Source of the DNA: CAVZMI01 sp050011775
GTDB taxonomy: Bacteria; Bacteroidota; Ignavibacteria; UBA10030; CAVZMI01
Direction: 5' to 3'
Length of the DNA: 64,000 nt
Assembly: GCA_050011775.1 (NCBI GenBank)
Contig: JBEKIL010000008.1
Location: forward strand, 62,001-126,000
The translations under genes were made by a program, and so were the position numbers. The notes beneath the pieces are model-generated. The model ran no database searches. It had not been told where the DNA came from and saw only the letters and a program-made list of their open reading frames with translations. The first letter of the stretch is position 1; each line of letters starts with the position of its first letter. Below are positions 25,097 through 34,648 of the stretch, one piece after another.

Positions 25097-26884
25097 ATGA
25101 AACTGAAACTACTCTTCATCGTTACCCTTATTTTTCTGGAATCCGGTCACGCCCAGTTCCTTATTCAAAACATCGAATGGAGAGCGGCCACCACACTGAA
25201 CGGCCCATGGCAGGCGATAATCGATCCGTACGAGAACGGTTATTACAGCTATCGCTATGAGCCGAGAGATGATGGATATTTCAGGAATCAGAAGCCGGCG
25301 ACGAAGCGAGATCTTATCGAGTATGACTTTGACAAATCCCCGCAGTTGAATGTCCCGGGTGATTGGAATTCACAGCGCGAAATTCTCTTTCTCTATGAAG
25401 GCACCGTCTGGTATAAACGCTCGTTCGACTACGCTGTCGATTCATCCAGGAAGCTTTTTCTTAATTTTGGCGCCGCGAATTATGAAGCGATCGTCTATCT
25501 CAACGGAGAAAAAATCGGAGAGCATCGAGGCGGTTTTACTCCGTTCTGTTTTGAAATAACCGACCGCGTTCGTGCGAAGGATAACTTCATTGTTGTGAAA
25601 GTCGATAACAGCCGGCACCGCGAAGGAGTACCGACGCTCAACACCGACTGGTGGAATTACGGCGGTTTGACAAGAGACGTTCAGCTTGTCGATGTCCCTT
25701 CGACATTTATCCGCGACTATTTCATACAGCTCGCCCCGGATTCACCGGATACCGTTGCCGGATGGATTGAATTACATGGAGTGATGCTGAGCCAACGTGT
25801 GATCATTACAATTCCGGAAGCCGGGATTCAATACACTTGCACGTCGGATCAACAGGGGAGAGCCGCGTTTCGTTTTCCTGCACGATGTACCTGTTGGTCT
25901 CCCGATAATCCGAAGCTCTATGAAGTCCACGTCACCGCTGAAACCGATTCCGTTGTCGATCGGATCGGTTTCAGGCGAATCGGAACGCGCGGGACCGAGA
26001 TATTATTAAATGGGGCACCAATCTTCCTCAGGGGGATATCGATTCATGAAGAGGCACCGTTCCGAGGCGGACGTGCAACCACAACGGAAGACGCCCGAAC
26101 ACTTCTCGGTTGGGCAAAAGAGCTCGGATGCAATTTCGTTCGTCTTGCCCACTATCCTCATAATGAACATACGATCCGTGAGGCCGAGAAAATGGGGTTG
26201 CTGATCTGGTCCGAGATCCCGGTGTACTGGACAATACTATGGAAAAATCCTGAGACATACCGGCTTGCTGAACAGCAGCTCACCGAGATGATCGGACGCG
26301 ATAAAAACCGGGCTTCTATTATCATCTGGTCGGTGGCCAATGAAACTCCACGTTCTCCTGAAAGGCTTAGCTTCTTAAAAAAGCTGATAGTGAAAGCAAG
26401 ATCACTCGATCCGACACGATTGATAAGTGCAGCGACAGAATTAACTTCCAATGGTTCCAATATTATCATTGACGATCCGCTGTGTAGTGAGCTTGATATC
26501 ATCGGTGCGAATGAATACTTCGGATGGTACAGCGGTACACCGGAAGAGATTCCGCAGAAGAAATGGAGGGCACTCTACGAGAAGCCGCTTGTAATCTCTG
26601 AATTCGGTGGCGATGCGCTTCAGGGTTATCACGATACTCCCGATACACGCTGGACGGAAGATTACCAGTCGGCATTGTACAAATTTCAGCTTGAAATGTT
26701 GCATTCTATTCCGTTTCTACGGGGGATGAGTCCGTGGATTCTCACCGACTTTCGATCGCCGCGGCGGCCTCTTCCCGATATACAAGATTTCTGGAATCGT
26801 AAGGGTCTCATTTCGAACCGGGGTGTCAAGAAAGAAGCATTTTTTATTTTGCAATCGTTCTATAAACAATTGAAACAAAAATAA
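25097..26884 (+). CDS. Secreted glycoside hydrolase family 2 (beta-glucuronidase/galactosidase-like)
   Basis: A 595-residue enzyme with a signal peptide (KLKLLFIVTLIFLESGHAQ). A GH2 N-terminal sugar-binding domain (NFGAANYEAIVYLNGEKIGE) is followed by an immunoglobulin-like domain at about 220-290 and then the TIM barrel. The acid/base Glu is in IIWSVANETP near residue 418, and the nucleophile Glu in VISEFGGDAL near 504. HYPHNEHTIREAEKMG is another family hallmark. It removes beta-linked sugars or uronic acids in the periplasm or outside the cell. It stands alone and might use the same polysaccharide as the cluster upstream. Confidence 0.92.
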   Translation: MKLKLLFIVTLIFLESGHAQFLIQNIEWRAATTLNGPWQAIIDPYENGYYSYRYEPRDDGYFRNQKPATKRDLIEYDFDKSPQLNVPGDWNSQREILFLYEGTVWYKRSFDYAVDSSRKLFLNFGAANYEAIVYLNGEKIGEHRGGFTPFCFEITDRVRAKDNFIVVKVDNSRHREGVPTLNTDWWNYGGLTRDVQLVDVPSTFIRDYFIQLAPDSPDTVAGWIELHGVMLSQRVIITIPEAGIQYTCTSDQQGRAAFRFPARCTCWSPDNPKLYEVHVTAETDSVVDRIGFRRIGTRGTEILLNGAPIFLRGISIHEEAPFRGGRATTTEDARTLLGWAKELGCNFVRLAHYPHNEHTIREAEKMGLLIWSEIPVYWTILWKNPETYRLAEQQLTEMIGRDKNRASIIIWSVANETPRSPERLSFLKKLIVKARSLDPTRLISAATELTSNGSNIIIDDPLCSELDIIGANEYFGWYSGTPEEIPQKKWRALYEKPLVISEFGGDALQGYHDTPDTRWTEDYQSALYKFQLEMLHSIPFLRGMSPWILTDFRSPRRPLPDIQDFWNRKGLISNRGVKKEAFFILQSFYKQLKQK

Positions 26885-27281
26885 GATCTTCAGCACCCAG
26901 TATGCTGCATAATCCTTAATTTTTAAGTGCAACCATCCCGGCCCCATCCGGGGGAATTGGTATACCACCCGACCTATCCCAGGGATGGTATCTATCAAAA
27001 CAGGCGGTTCCATGCCCCGTAATCCCATGATTTCGCTATTCTTATCCCCCCTCAAGAATGTATTTTGCCTAATTGTCGTAAAGCCGCCGGTTGAGGATAC
27101 CCATAGTCAAAAAATTAGCCTGTTTTTCCGAAAGAATTTTGATTTTCAGGGTTAAAGTTTTTATGGGAAATGCTCGATAATAGTCAATAGATGATGATCC
27201 GGAAAGTAAAAAAACCTTCTTCCATCTGGATTATTCACAAACAATTCTCGATTTCATGTACCGGGTAAACGATGGAGAATT
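26885..27281. other. Gene-free spacer with hairpins
   Basis: 397 bases without a convincing gene. It contains CCCCATCCGGGG-type and ATACCACCC/GGGATGGTAT-type inverted repeats at about 26941-26994, the latter a possible terminator or repeat. An open frame on the minus strand over 26717-27055 runs through the end of the glycosidase gene and has no protein character. No promoter motif is certain upstream of 27282. Confidence 0.5.
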
Positions 27282-28424
27282 ATGAAAAAAGTAGTCGAAG
27301 ATAAGGGAATGATTTTAGTGGTGGATGATGCACCTGAAAGTGTTACCGATGCGCTGGCAGCGTTAAAAAAAGAAGGATATATGGTCTCTCTTACGACAAA
27401 CGGGGAGGAAGCACTTCAGCAACCCGGAGTCGAGATGCTTGACCTGATTCTCCTTGATACAAAAATGAACGGAACCGACGTGTCTGAAATCTTCCGGGAG
27501 TTCAAAGCACAGGAAACAACGCGCGCTATTCCGATAATATTGGTTTCGGATTCGGTCGAAGCTTTTGATAAAGAGAAAGCTTATGCCCTAGGCGCTGTGG
27601 ACTACCTGGTTAAACCGATACCATCCGAAGAGCTGCTCGCCCGGGTCAACATGCATATTATGATTAACCATCTTGGGAAAGGTCTTCTTGAAGCTAACAA
27701 GTACCTGAAAGAACAGTTGACAGATACTACATCGAAATTCGCCAAAGTCGATGCCGATCTACGATTATCACTTGCAGAACGTACACAAACAGATGAAGAG
27801 CTTCAATTTGCAAATGCCATGCTCAAGGCACAGCAAGAATTATTTCAGGATGGAGTTCTTGTTGTGGATAAAGAAGGCAAAATGATCTCCTGCAATAAAC
27901 GATTCGTCGACATGTGGAAAATCCCAACAGCTGCCATGGTCTCGATGTACGACGACAATGTATTCAAACCGGTATTGAGTAAATTGGCAAAACCCGATGA
28001 ACTGCTCACCCGAATAAATTATCTTAATGAGCATCTTGATGAAAAAAGCTTCGATGAGCTTAAGCTAAACGATGGGAGTGTTTTCGAACATAGCTCTGCG
28101 CCGGTATTTGGTCCGGATTGGAAGTACTACGGCCGGATCTGGAATTTTCGTGATATCACCAATCGTAAGCGGGAAGAGGAAGAGTTTAAAAAAGCGAACG
28201 AAGAATTGGAACAGCTGCGTGATCGGACGATCCAACTTGATGGATCGGTTCTCAAACTCCGGCAGGAAGTTACAGATCGGAAACGCAGTGAGGAAGAAAT
28301 AAAAAAAATTTACGACGGATTGAAGAAGCGAATACAGGATCGGGCGACCCAGCTCGAGGAATCGGTCCGTAGACTGCGCCAGGAAATCAACCAGCAGAAT
28401 CAACCGGATAAAGAACAACGATAA
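27282..28424 (+). CDS. Response regulator with PAS domain and coiled-coil tail, no output domain
   Basis: A 380-residue protein. The receiver domain (residues 8-130) has VVDDAPES, phospho-acceptor Asp in LILLDTKMNG and the Lys of VDYLVKPIP. A coiled coil follows, then a PAS domain (about 180-295: FQDGVLVVDKEGKMISCNKR to YYGRIWNFRDIT), and finally a second coiled coil (about 300-380) containing two similar heptad blocks (DRTIQLDGSVLKLRQE and DRATQLEESVRRLRQE). No kinase, cyclase or DNA-binding domain is present, so it may act as a phospho-controlled scaffold or is a shortened sensor. The stop is clean, with no kinase sequence after it. Monocistronic. Confidence 0.82.
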   Translation: MKKVVEDKGMILVVDDAPESVTDALAALKKEGYMVSLTTNGEEALQQPGVEMLDLILLDTKMNGTDVSEIFREFKAQETTRAIPIILVSDSVEAFDKEKAYALGAVDYLVKPIPSEELLARVNMHIMINHLGKGLLEANKYLKEQLTDTTSKFAKVDADLRLSLAERTQTDEELQFANAMLKAQQELFQDGVLVVDKEGKMISCNKRFVDMWKIPTAAMVSMYDDNVFKPVLSKLAKPDELLTRINYLNEHLDEKSFDELKLNDGSVFEHSSAPVFGPDWKYYGRIWNFRDITNRKREEEEFKKANEELEQLRDRTIQLDGSVLKLRQEVTDRKRSEEEIKKIYDGLKKRIQDRATQLEESVRRLRQEINQQNQPDKEQR

Positions 28425-28651
28425 TCGGGAAAGTACTCCATTTCATCAACCCTCTGTGCGCCGAGCTGTAATAGCATAGGTGCAACGCCTTTCCTAAGAA
28501 AGCCCCGTTCATCACAAAGATATTGAGGTGAGATCTTTCCAACCTTGACTTTCATGGAAAATCATCTCTCTCTTCTCGTTGTTTCTCCCAGTCGTTTTTC
28601 GTATATTGAGTGAGTATTTCTTGCTTATTATACCTGTGAAAAAGGAGGTTC

Positions 28652-29662
28652 GTGCATCGGATCACGCTTATTCCCGGCGATGGTATAGGCCCCGACATTA
28701 CCTCATCTGCCATCCGTGTAGCGGAAGCAACAGGTGTGAAAATCGAGTGGGAGAAAGTTGAAGCCGGAATGTCGGCGATTGAGAAGTACAAAGATCCTCT
28801 TCCTCAACAGGTTATAGATTCAATTCTTCGTAATAAAGTGGCCCTGAAAGGACCATTGACTACTCCCGTCGGTTCAGGTTTCCGCTCGGTGAATGTTGCA
28901 TTGCGTAAAGAATTCGATCTCTATATTAATCTTCGTCCTTGCCGCTCGTTTCAGGGTGTCAGAAGTCATTATGAGAATATCGATCTGGTAACCGTGAGAG
29001 AAAACACGGAGGAATTCTATGCAGGAATCGAGCATTACATCGATCCGCAGAGAAGTGCAGCAGAGACAATAGGTATCGTGACTAAGACCGGCTCCGAACG
29101 GATTCTCCGCGCAGCGTTCGAGTACGCAAAGAAAAACGGACGGAAAAAAGTTACTATCGTTCATAAGGCAAATATTTTAAAATACACAGGCGGACTTTTC
29201 CTCGAGGTTGGAAAGAAAATCGCCCGCGAATATCCCGATATTGAAACCAATGATAGGATCATCGACAATATGGCCATGCAGATGGTGATGAATCCGTATC
29301 AATTCGATGTCATCGTCACAACAAATCTCTTCGGGGACATCCTCTCGGATCTTGCTTCCGGACTCGTCGGCGGTCTGGGAATGGCACCCGGAGCAAATAT
29401 CGGGTATACCACCGCGATTTTTGAGGCTGTCCATGGCAGTGCACCGGATATCGCCGGATTGAATATAGCGAATCCGTGCGCCGTCATACTTGCCGCAGCG
29501 ATGATGCTCAGGCATCTTGAAGAAGAGAAAGCAGCCAAAAGTATCGAGCTGGCGGTAGCAACAGTTCTCAAGGAAGGGAAAGCCGTCACACGTGATATTA
29601 ATCCGCAGTCGTTTGTCGGAACACATGAGATGACTGAAGCCATCATCTCAAAATTGGTGTAA
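28652..29662 (+). CDS. NAD-dependent isocitrate/isopropylmalate dehydrogenase family enzyme
   Basis: A 336-residue beta-decarboxylating dehydrogenase. LIPGDGIGPDITSSAI at the start, substrate-site GPLTTPVGSGFRSVNVALRK, LRPCRSFQGV, the catalytic Tyr/Lys region (RENTEEFYAGIEH; VHKANILKYTGGLF), metal-binding TTNLFGDILSDLASGLVGGL and the nucleotide site EAVHGSAPDIAG are all intact. The TTPVGSGFRS loop resembles NAD-dependent isocitrate dehydrogenases of the mitochondrial type rather than LeuB. The GTG start at 28652 is supported by AAAGGAGG, though only about three bases separate them. Confidence 0.88.
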   Translation: MHRITLIPGDGIGPDITSSAIRVAEATGVKIEWEKVEAGMSAIEKYKDPLPQQVIDSILRNKVALKGPLTTPVGSGFRSVNVALRKEFDLYINLRPCRSFQGVRSHYENIDLVTVRENTEEFYAGIEHYIDPQRSAAETIGIVTKTGSERILRAAFEYAKKNGRKKVTIVHKANILKYTGGLFLEVGKKIAREYPDIETNDRIIDNMAMQMVMNPYQFDVIVTTNLFGDILSDLASGLVGGLGMAPGANIGYTTAIFEAVHGSAPDIAGLNIANPCAVILAAAMMLRHLEEEKAAKSIELAVATVLKEGKAVTRDINPQSFVGTHEMTEAIISKLV

Positions 29663-29679
29663 TCTGCCAAGGAGGATCT

Positions 29680-30465
29680 ATGCGTAAATATGTTTTATTC
29701 ATCGTTGTGATCATGATGGTGATGGTAAGTATGCAGTGCAGTAATCCACCCGGGACAAAATTGAATAATGGAGTGAAGATCCAATGGCTCGGCCATTCGG
29801 CATTCCGCATTGAATCGCCCAAGGGAAAGGTCATTCTGATCGATCCCTGGCTTCAAAATCCAAAAGCCCCGGCCGGGATACACACAATAGCCAAAGCGAA
29901 CCTTATCCTGATAACCAGTGGTCACGATGATCATATCGGGAACACGATCGATTTACAGAAAATTACCGGTGCAAAAGTCGTTTGTGTGTCTGAAATCGGA
30001 CTATATCTTGCCGACCAGGGAATCAATAACCTCCTTCCAATGGATATCGGCGGAACGTATGAATTCGAAGGAATCAAGATTCATATGGTCCCCGCGATGC
30101 ACAGTTCCGGAATTATCGTCGGCGGGAAAGTACTGGCGGGAGGAGCTGCAGCCGGATTTGTTGTGCAGCTCGAAAATGGCTTTACAATTTATTATACGGG
30201 GGATACGGGCCTATTCGGTGATATGCGGTTAATCGGTGAGTATTATAAGCCTGATGTTGCGATACTTCCGATAGGCGGACTCGAAACGATGGGGCCAAAG
30301 GAAGCAGCCAAAGCAAGCGAGTTTATTCTTGCACGCTATTACGTACCGATGGATTACGGGACTTTTACCACGATGACCGGAACGCCGGCGGAATATCGGA
30401 ATGCATTACGGGGTGATCTTCAATCACATGTCGTTGAGTTAGCACCCGGTGTTGTGTGGCAATGA
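29680..30465 (+). CDS. Lipoprotein-anchored metal-dependent hydrolase (UPF0173-like beta-lactamase fold)
   Basis: A 261-residue protein with a lipoprotein signal (MVSMQCSN, lipid Cys near 17) and a metallo-beta-lactamase fold: WLGHSAFRIESPKGKVILID, the metal motif SGHDDHIGN, MHSSG in the HxxG position, YYTGDTGLFGD and VPMDYGTF near the end. The usual UPF0173 proteins are cytosolic, so the lipobox is a departure. Substrate unknown. GGAGG lies upstream. Its stop overlaps the next start by four bases. Confidence 0.85.
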   Translation: MRKYVLFIVVIMMVMVSMQCSNPPGTKLNNGVKIQWLGHSAFRIESPKGKVILIDPWLQNPKAPAGIHTIAKANLILITSGHDDHIGNTIDLQKITGAKVVCVSEIGLYLADQGINNLLPMDIGGTYEFEGIKIHMVPAMHSSGIIVGGKVLAGGAAAGFVVQLENGFTIYYTGDTGLFGDMRLIGEYYKPDVAILPIGGLETMGPKEAAKASEFILARYYVPMDYGTFTTMTGTPAEYRNALRGDLQSHVVELAPGVVWQ

Positions 30466-31751
30466 GGAAATCTCCACTTTTTATTATCTTCACAACAATT
30501 TTTGTAGATCTGGTCGGATTCGGAATTGTTCTGCCGGTGCTACCGCTGTATGCCCGGACCTTCGGTGCGAGTCCGCTCATTATCGGAGTGATTGTTGCAT
30601 CATTCTCATTGATGCAATTTTTTTTCATGCCGGTATGGGGCAGAGTCTCTGACCGTATCGGTCGCCGTCCGGTTATACTATGGAGTCTTGTCGCATCGGC
30701 AATCTCATACCTTATATACGGATTTGCTCGTTCATTAGTCGTCCTTATCATTTCTCGTGTTTTTGCCGGAATTGCAGGTGCGACTGTCTCGACCGCACAG
30801 GCATACATTGCCGATGTGACGACATCCGAAAATCGGGCGAAGGGAATGGGGTTGATCGGTGCAGCATTTGGTCTCGGATTTATCTTTGGTCCTGTCATCG
30901 GCGGTATTCTCAGTGAGCCGGGGCTTGTACTCGGGCACATCTCAAGTATGCTTCGCAACGGAGTGTTCGAAGGATTTGCACGATGGCTCGATGGTCAAAG
31001 CGTTGTAATTGGTCTCTCTGCCGAAGGCGGAGTGAGGTTTGATATTCCTGCATTATTTGCGGCGGTACTATGTCTTGGAAATGCGATCCTGGCTTATTTC
31101 CGTTTACCCGAATCTCTTTCACCGGAACATCGAAGCGTCAAGGCGATGCGGACTGTTTCCCGAAAAGTGCTTTTCCATGCTCTTTTCAAACCGTACCTCG
31201 GTGTTCTTCTTATCCTGTTTTTTATCACAACGTTTTCCTATGCGAATACTTATGGTACGCTTCCACTGTTTACAGGACAGGTCATGCAGCTCTCGGCATC
31301 GGAGAACGGATATCTCTTTGCATTCATGGGATTGATCACAGCAGTAATGCAGGGAGGATTTATAGGAAGACTGACGAAAGTATTTGGGGAACGCCGTCTT
31401 CTTTTAGTCGGTTGTATGTCTATGGTGGTCGGTTTTACACTTCTTGCTTTTTCATCGACCACAGTGATGCTGGCAGGTGCGGTAATATTTTTAAGCTCTG
31501 GAACGGGTATGTGCAATCCGATCATTCCAAGTCTCATAACACAGGAGAGTGATCCGCGTGAGCATGGATCGATGCTTGGAATTTCACAGTCGTTTTCAAG
31601 TCTCGGACGGGTTCTCGGTCCCGCATGGGGAGGATTGACCTACGACAGGCTTGGTCATCAATGGCCATTTTTCACCGCTGCTATGTTTATGACAGTCGCT
31701 TCATTCCTGGGTTTCGGAATTCAACATCGGCGTAGAATAAAAGCCGAGTGA
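30462..31751 (+). CDS. Major facilitator superfamily transporter, TetA-like drug:H+ antiporter
   Basis: A 429-residue, 12-helix MFS protein. The motif A loop GRVSDRIGRRPVIL between helices 2 and 3, DLVGFGIVLPVLPLYA in helix 1, and the motif C-like GLGFIFGPVIGGIL in helix 5 mark the TetA/DHA1 group. An unusually long loop of about 50 residues lies between helices 6 and 7 or just before (LVLGHISSMLRNGVFEGFAR). The ATG at 30462 overlaps the hydrolase stop (ATGA), indicating coupling; a GTG two codons earlier is less likely. Confidence 0.88.
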   Translation: MRKSPLFIIFTTIFVDLVGFGIVLPVLPLYARTFGASPLIIGVIVASFSLMQFFFMPVWGRVSDRIGRRPVILWSLVASAISYLIYGFARSLVVLIISRVFAGIAGATVSTAQAYIADVTTSENRAKGMGLIGAAFGLGFIFGPVIGGILSEPGLVLGHISSMLRNGVFEGFARWLDGQSVVIGLSAEGGVRFDIPALFAAVLCLGNAILAYFRLPESLSPEHRSVKAMRTVSRKVLFHALFKPYLGVLLILFFITTFSYANTYGTLPLFTGQVMQLSASENGYLFAFMGLITAVMQGGFIGRLTKVFGERRLLLVGCMSMVVGFTLLAFSSTTVMLAGAVIFLSSGTGMCNPIIPSLITQESDPREHGSMLGISQSFSSLGRVLGPAWGGLTYDRLGHQWPFFTAAMFMTVASFLGFGIQHRRRIKAE

Positions 31752-31755
31752 TATC

Positions 31756-32769
31756 ATGCTGATAGGTTCGACACATATTAATGAGGGAATTCTTCTGGCA
31801 CCGATGGAGGATGTGACCGATCTTCCGTTCCGCTTGATCTGTAAAAGGATGGGCGCAGATATTGTATATACGGAATTTGTCAATTCGGAAGGGTTGGTAC
31901 GCTCACGAAAAAAGACTCAGCAGAAACTCGATCTCTGTGATGAAGAGCGCCCGGTTGCTATTCAAATTTATGGGAATGAAATCGGTTCGATGGTCGGAGC
32001 GGCGCGGATTGCCGAAGACGCCAAACCAGATTTTATCGATATCAATGCCGGATGCTGGGTGAAAGATATAGCCGGACGTGGAGCAGGTGCCGGCCTCCTG
32101 CGCGACTTGCCACGAATGGAAGCTATCGCTCGTGAAGTTCTTCAATCGGTCTCATTGCCGGTAACGCTAAAAACCCGTCTGGGGTGGGATGCCGACTCGA
32201 TTCATATTGTGGATGTGGCAAAAATGCTCCAGGATGCGGGAATCTGTGCGCTGACAATTCACTGCCGTACACGCTCGCAAGGACACAAAGGCGAACCGGA
32301 CTGGAATTGGATTCAGGAAGTGAAGAAAAATGTTTCAATCCCGATCATTGCCAATGGAGGCATCGATACACCGCAGCGTGTCGAGCATGTTCTTCGAGAA
32401 GTCGGTGCCGATGCCGTAATGATCGGTCAGGGAGCTATCGACAACCCCTGGATTTTTAAGCAGGCAAAACATTATTGTGCGACACACGAGCTGTTGCCCG
32501 AACCGACTGTACACGAACGAATAAGCCTGGCGCTCGAACATTTACATCTCAGTGTTTCATACAAAGGCGAAAGGTACGGCGCGATTGAAATGCGGAAACA
32601 TTACGGCGGATATCTGAAAGGATTATACAACGGTGCGAAGCTGCGACTCTATCTCATGCAATTCACCGAAATAGCCCCGATCGAAGAAGCCCTCCGTAAT
32701 TTTGCGGGACACTATGAAGATTCACTCCCTGATTCGTATCATCATGAATCAAATACGCACGCAGAATAA
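31756..32769 (+). CDS. dusB: tRNA-dihydrouridine synthase (DusB-like)
   Basis: A 337-residue FMN enzyme that reduces uridine in the D-loop of tRNA. LLAPMEDVTDLPFRLICK is the N-terminal FMN/substrate motif, the catalytic Cys lies in DINAGCWVKDIAGRGAGAGL near residue 99 (the common form is GCPVK), LKTRLGWD and IPIIANGGI bind FMN, and VMIGQGAIDNPWIF closes the barrel; a helical tRNA-binding domain follows. The start is four bases after the MFS stop. Assignment to DusB rather than DusA/C is by overall pattern. Confidence 0.9.
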   Translation: MLIGSTHINEGILLAPMEDVTDLPFRLICKRMGADIVYTEFVNSEGLVRSRKKTQQKLDLCDEERPVAIQIYGNEIGSMVGAARIAEDAKPDFIDINAGCWVKDIAGRGAGAGLLRDLPRMEAIAREVLQSVSLPVTLKTRLGWDADSIHIVDVAKMLQDAGICALTIHCRTRSQGHKGEPDWNWIQEVKKNVSIPIIANGGIDTPQRVEHVLREVGADAVMIGQGAIDNPWIFKQAKHYCATHELLPEPTVHERISLALEHLHLSVSYKGERYGAIEMRKHYGGYLKGLYNGAKLRLYLMQFTEIAPIEEALRNFAGHYEDSLPDSYHHESNTHAE

Positions 32770-32784
32770 TCTCCTGGTTATACT

Positions 32785-34512
32785 ATGAATAAAAAACAGG
32801 TGGCCGAAATTCTTGATGAAATTGGAACTCTGCTTGAGTTGAAGGGGGAGAATCCCTTCAAGGCCCGCGCCTATCATAATGCGGCACGAACGATCAGCGG
32901 ATTAACAAAAGAAATCGATGTTCTTATCACTTCGGGTGAACTTGCAACAATCAAAGGAATTGGTGAAGCATTGACGGAAAAAATCACGGAACTTGTGGCG
33001 GCAGGAAGGCTGGTATATTACGAGGAATTAAAAAAATCGCTTCCTCCGGGACTTGTTGAAATGCTCGGCATTCCCGGTCTTGGTCCGAAACGGATCAAGA
33101 CACTCCATGACAGGCTAAAAATATCTACTATCGACGAACTCGCAGCGGCGGCCAAGGAACATCGCATTGCGTCTCTGGATGGTTTTGGAGAGAAAATACA
33201 ATTGTCGATTCTGGAGGGGATTGAACAGCTTAAAAAACACGCCGAGGCCTTTCTATATCCGGTTGCTCGAATGGAGGCCGAAAAAATTATTGTCTACCTG
33301 AAAAAAATCGGAGGTATTAAAAGGATAGAAGTTGCCGGCAGTTTAAGGCGAAAGAAAGAAATCATCCGGGATATCGATATCCTTGTAGCAGCCAGGGAAT
33401 CCGATGCACCGAAGATCATGCAGGCATTTGTTAATTACGGGGAAGTCGACACCGTCCTTGCACATGGTGAAACGAAATCGAGTGTCCGTCTGAAATCCGG
33501 GATTCAGGCTGATGTACGGATTGTGTCCGAAAAGGAATTTCCTTTCGCACTTCAATATTTCACGGGCAGTAAAGAACACAATGTGGCGATGCGATCGCTT
33601 GCGAAAAAGGCGGACATACGGATGAATGAATATGGCCTCTTCCGGGGAGAATCCAAGAAGAGTATTCTCTGCAAATCGGAAGAGGAAGTATTTGAGAAAC
33701 TGAAGCTGCAATACATACCGCCCGAACTGCGTGAAAATCTCGGTGAAGTGGATGCTGCTGCCCGTCGGGCGATACCGCAGCTGGTCGAAGAAGATGATAT
33801 ACGTGGAACGCTGCACGTCCATACGATCTACAGTGATGGCGTCAATACGATGGTTCAGATGAGTGCAGCCGCTCAGGCAAAGGGGTGGGAATACCTTGGC
33901 ATCGCCGATCATAGCGTCTCCGCTGCGTATGCACAGGGCTTGACGATTGATCGAGTAAAGAAACAGTGGAAAGAAATCGACGAATTGAATTCTATTTTCA
34001 AAAAATTTGTTCTATTAAAAGGATCGGAGGTCGATATTCTTGCGGATGGTAGTCTCGACTATCCCGATAGAATTCTGGAATCATTCGATTATGTCGTGGT
34101 GTCTGTTCATAGTAAATTTAAAATGACGGAAAAGGATATGACCGCTCGTATTATCAAAGGATTAAAAAACAAATACGCGACAATTCTCGGACATCCCACG
34201 GGAAGGCTCCTTCTCTCCCGTGAACCGTACCCGGTCAACATGATCGACATCGTTAATGCGGCATCCGATTATGGGAAAGCCATCGAAATTAATTCGCATC
34301 CAATGCGGTTGGATCTTGACTGGCGTCTATGCCGGTATGCAAAAGAAAAGCATGTCCCGATTGTAATTACTCCAGATGCGCACTCCCTCGAAGGTCTTGA
34401 TGATATTGCCTATGGTGTGGGGATTGCACGCAAAGGATGGCTTGAAAAGAAGGATGTTGCGAATACAAAACGGCGAAAAGACTTTGTAACTTTCCTGAAA
34501 GGTTTTCGTTGA
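32785..34512 (+). CDS. polX: DNA polymerase/3'-5' exonuclease PolX
   Basis: A 575-residue repair polymerase. The N-terminal helix-hairpin-helix segments (LATIKGIGEALTEKI; LGIPGLGPKRIKTL) bind DNA, the family X nucleotidyltransferase core has VAGSLRRKKEIIRDIDILVA with the catalytic Asp pair, and FTGSKEHNVAMR belongs to the thumb. The C-terminal PHP domain (about 340-575) carries metal ligands in TLHVHTIYSDG, GIADHS, LLKGSEVDIL, HPTGR and TPDAHS and gives 3'-5' exonuclease and AP-site activity. Length and order are as in bacterial PolX. It acts in base excision repair. Confidence 0.95.
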   Translation: MNKKQVAEILDEIGTLLELKGENPFKARAYHNAARTISGLTKEIDVLITSGELATIKGIGEALTEKITELVAAGRLVYYEELKKSLPPGLVEMLGIPGLGPKRIKTLHDRLKISTIDELAAAAKEHRIASLDGFGEKIQLSILEGIEQLKKHAEAFLYPVARMEAEKIIVYLKKIGGIKRIEVAGSLRRKKEIIRDIDILVAARESDAPKIMQAFVNYGEVDTVLAHGETKSSVRLKSGIQADVRIVSEKEFPFALQYFTGSKEHNVAMRSLAKKADIRMNEYGLFRGESKKSILCKSEEEVFEKLKLQYIPPELRENLGEVDAAARRAIPQLVEEDDIRGTLHVHTIYSDGVNTMVQMSAAAQAKGWEYLGIADHSVSAAYAQGLTIDRVKKQWKEIDELNSIFKKFVLLKGSEVDILADGSLDYPDRILESFDYVVVSVHSKFKMTEKDMTARIIKGLKNKYATILGHPTGRLLLSREPYPVNMIDIVNAASDYGKAIEINSHPMRLDLDWRLCRYAKEKHVPIVITPDAHSLEGLDDIAYGVGIARKGWLEKKDVANTKRRKDFVTFLKGFR

Positions 34513-34516
34513 TAAT

Positions 34517-34611
34517 ACTGGTGCCCTTACAACCGTTTTTTACTAAAAAAAAAGGGCATAGTATACGCTTCAACCTATAAAATGATAGTTGGAACGGTAC
34601 TAGTGGCACTT
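34517..34611. repeat. Inverted-repeat unit downstream of polX
   Basis: Begins ACTGGTGCCCTT and ends GGTACTAGTGGCAC. Inside are two hairpins: GCCCTT..AAGGGC around an A/T-rich stretch, which may also end polX transcription, and CAACCTAT..ATAGTTGG. The ends resemble those of the unit at 6970-7041. Confidence 0.45.
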
Positions 34612-34648
34612 CAACATAAGTAATCACATAAGATTATAAGGAGTATCT

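Noticed and set aside
26717..27055. Minus-strand open frame at the end of the glycosidase gene
   Set aside because: It overlaps a well-supported gene and a hairpin-rich spacer and has no recognisable domain.
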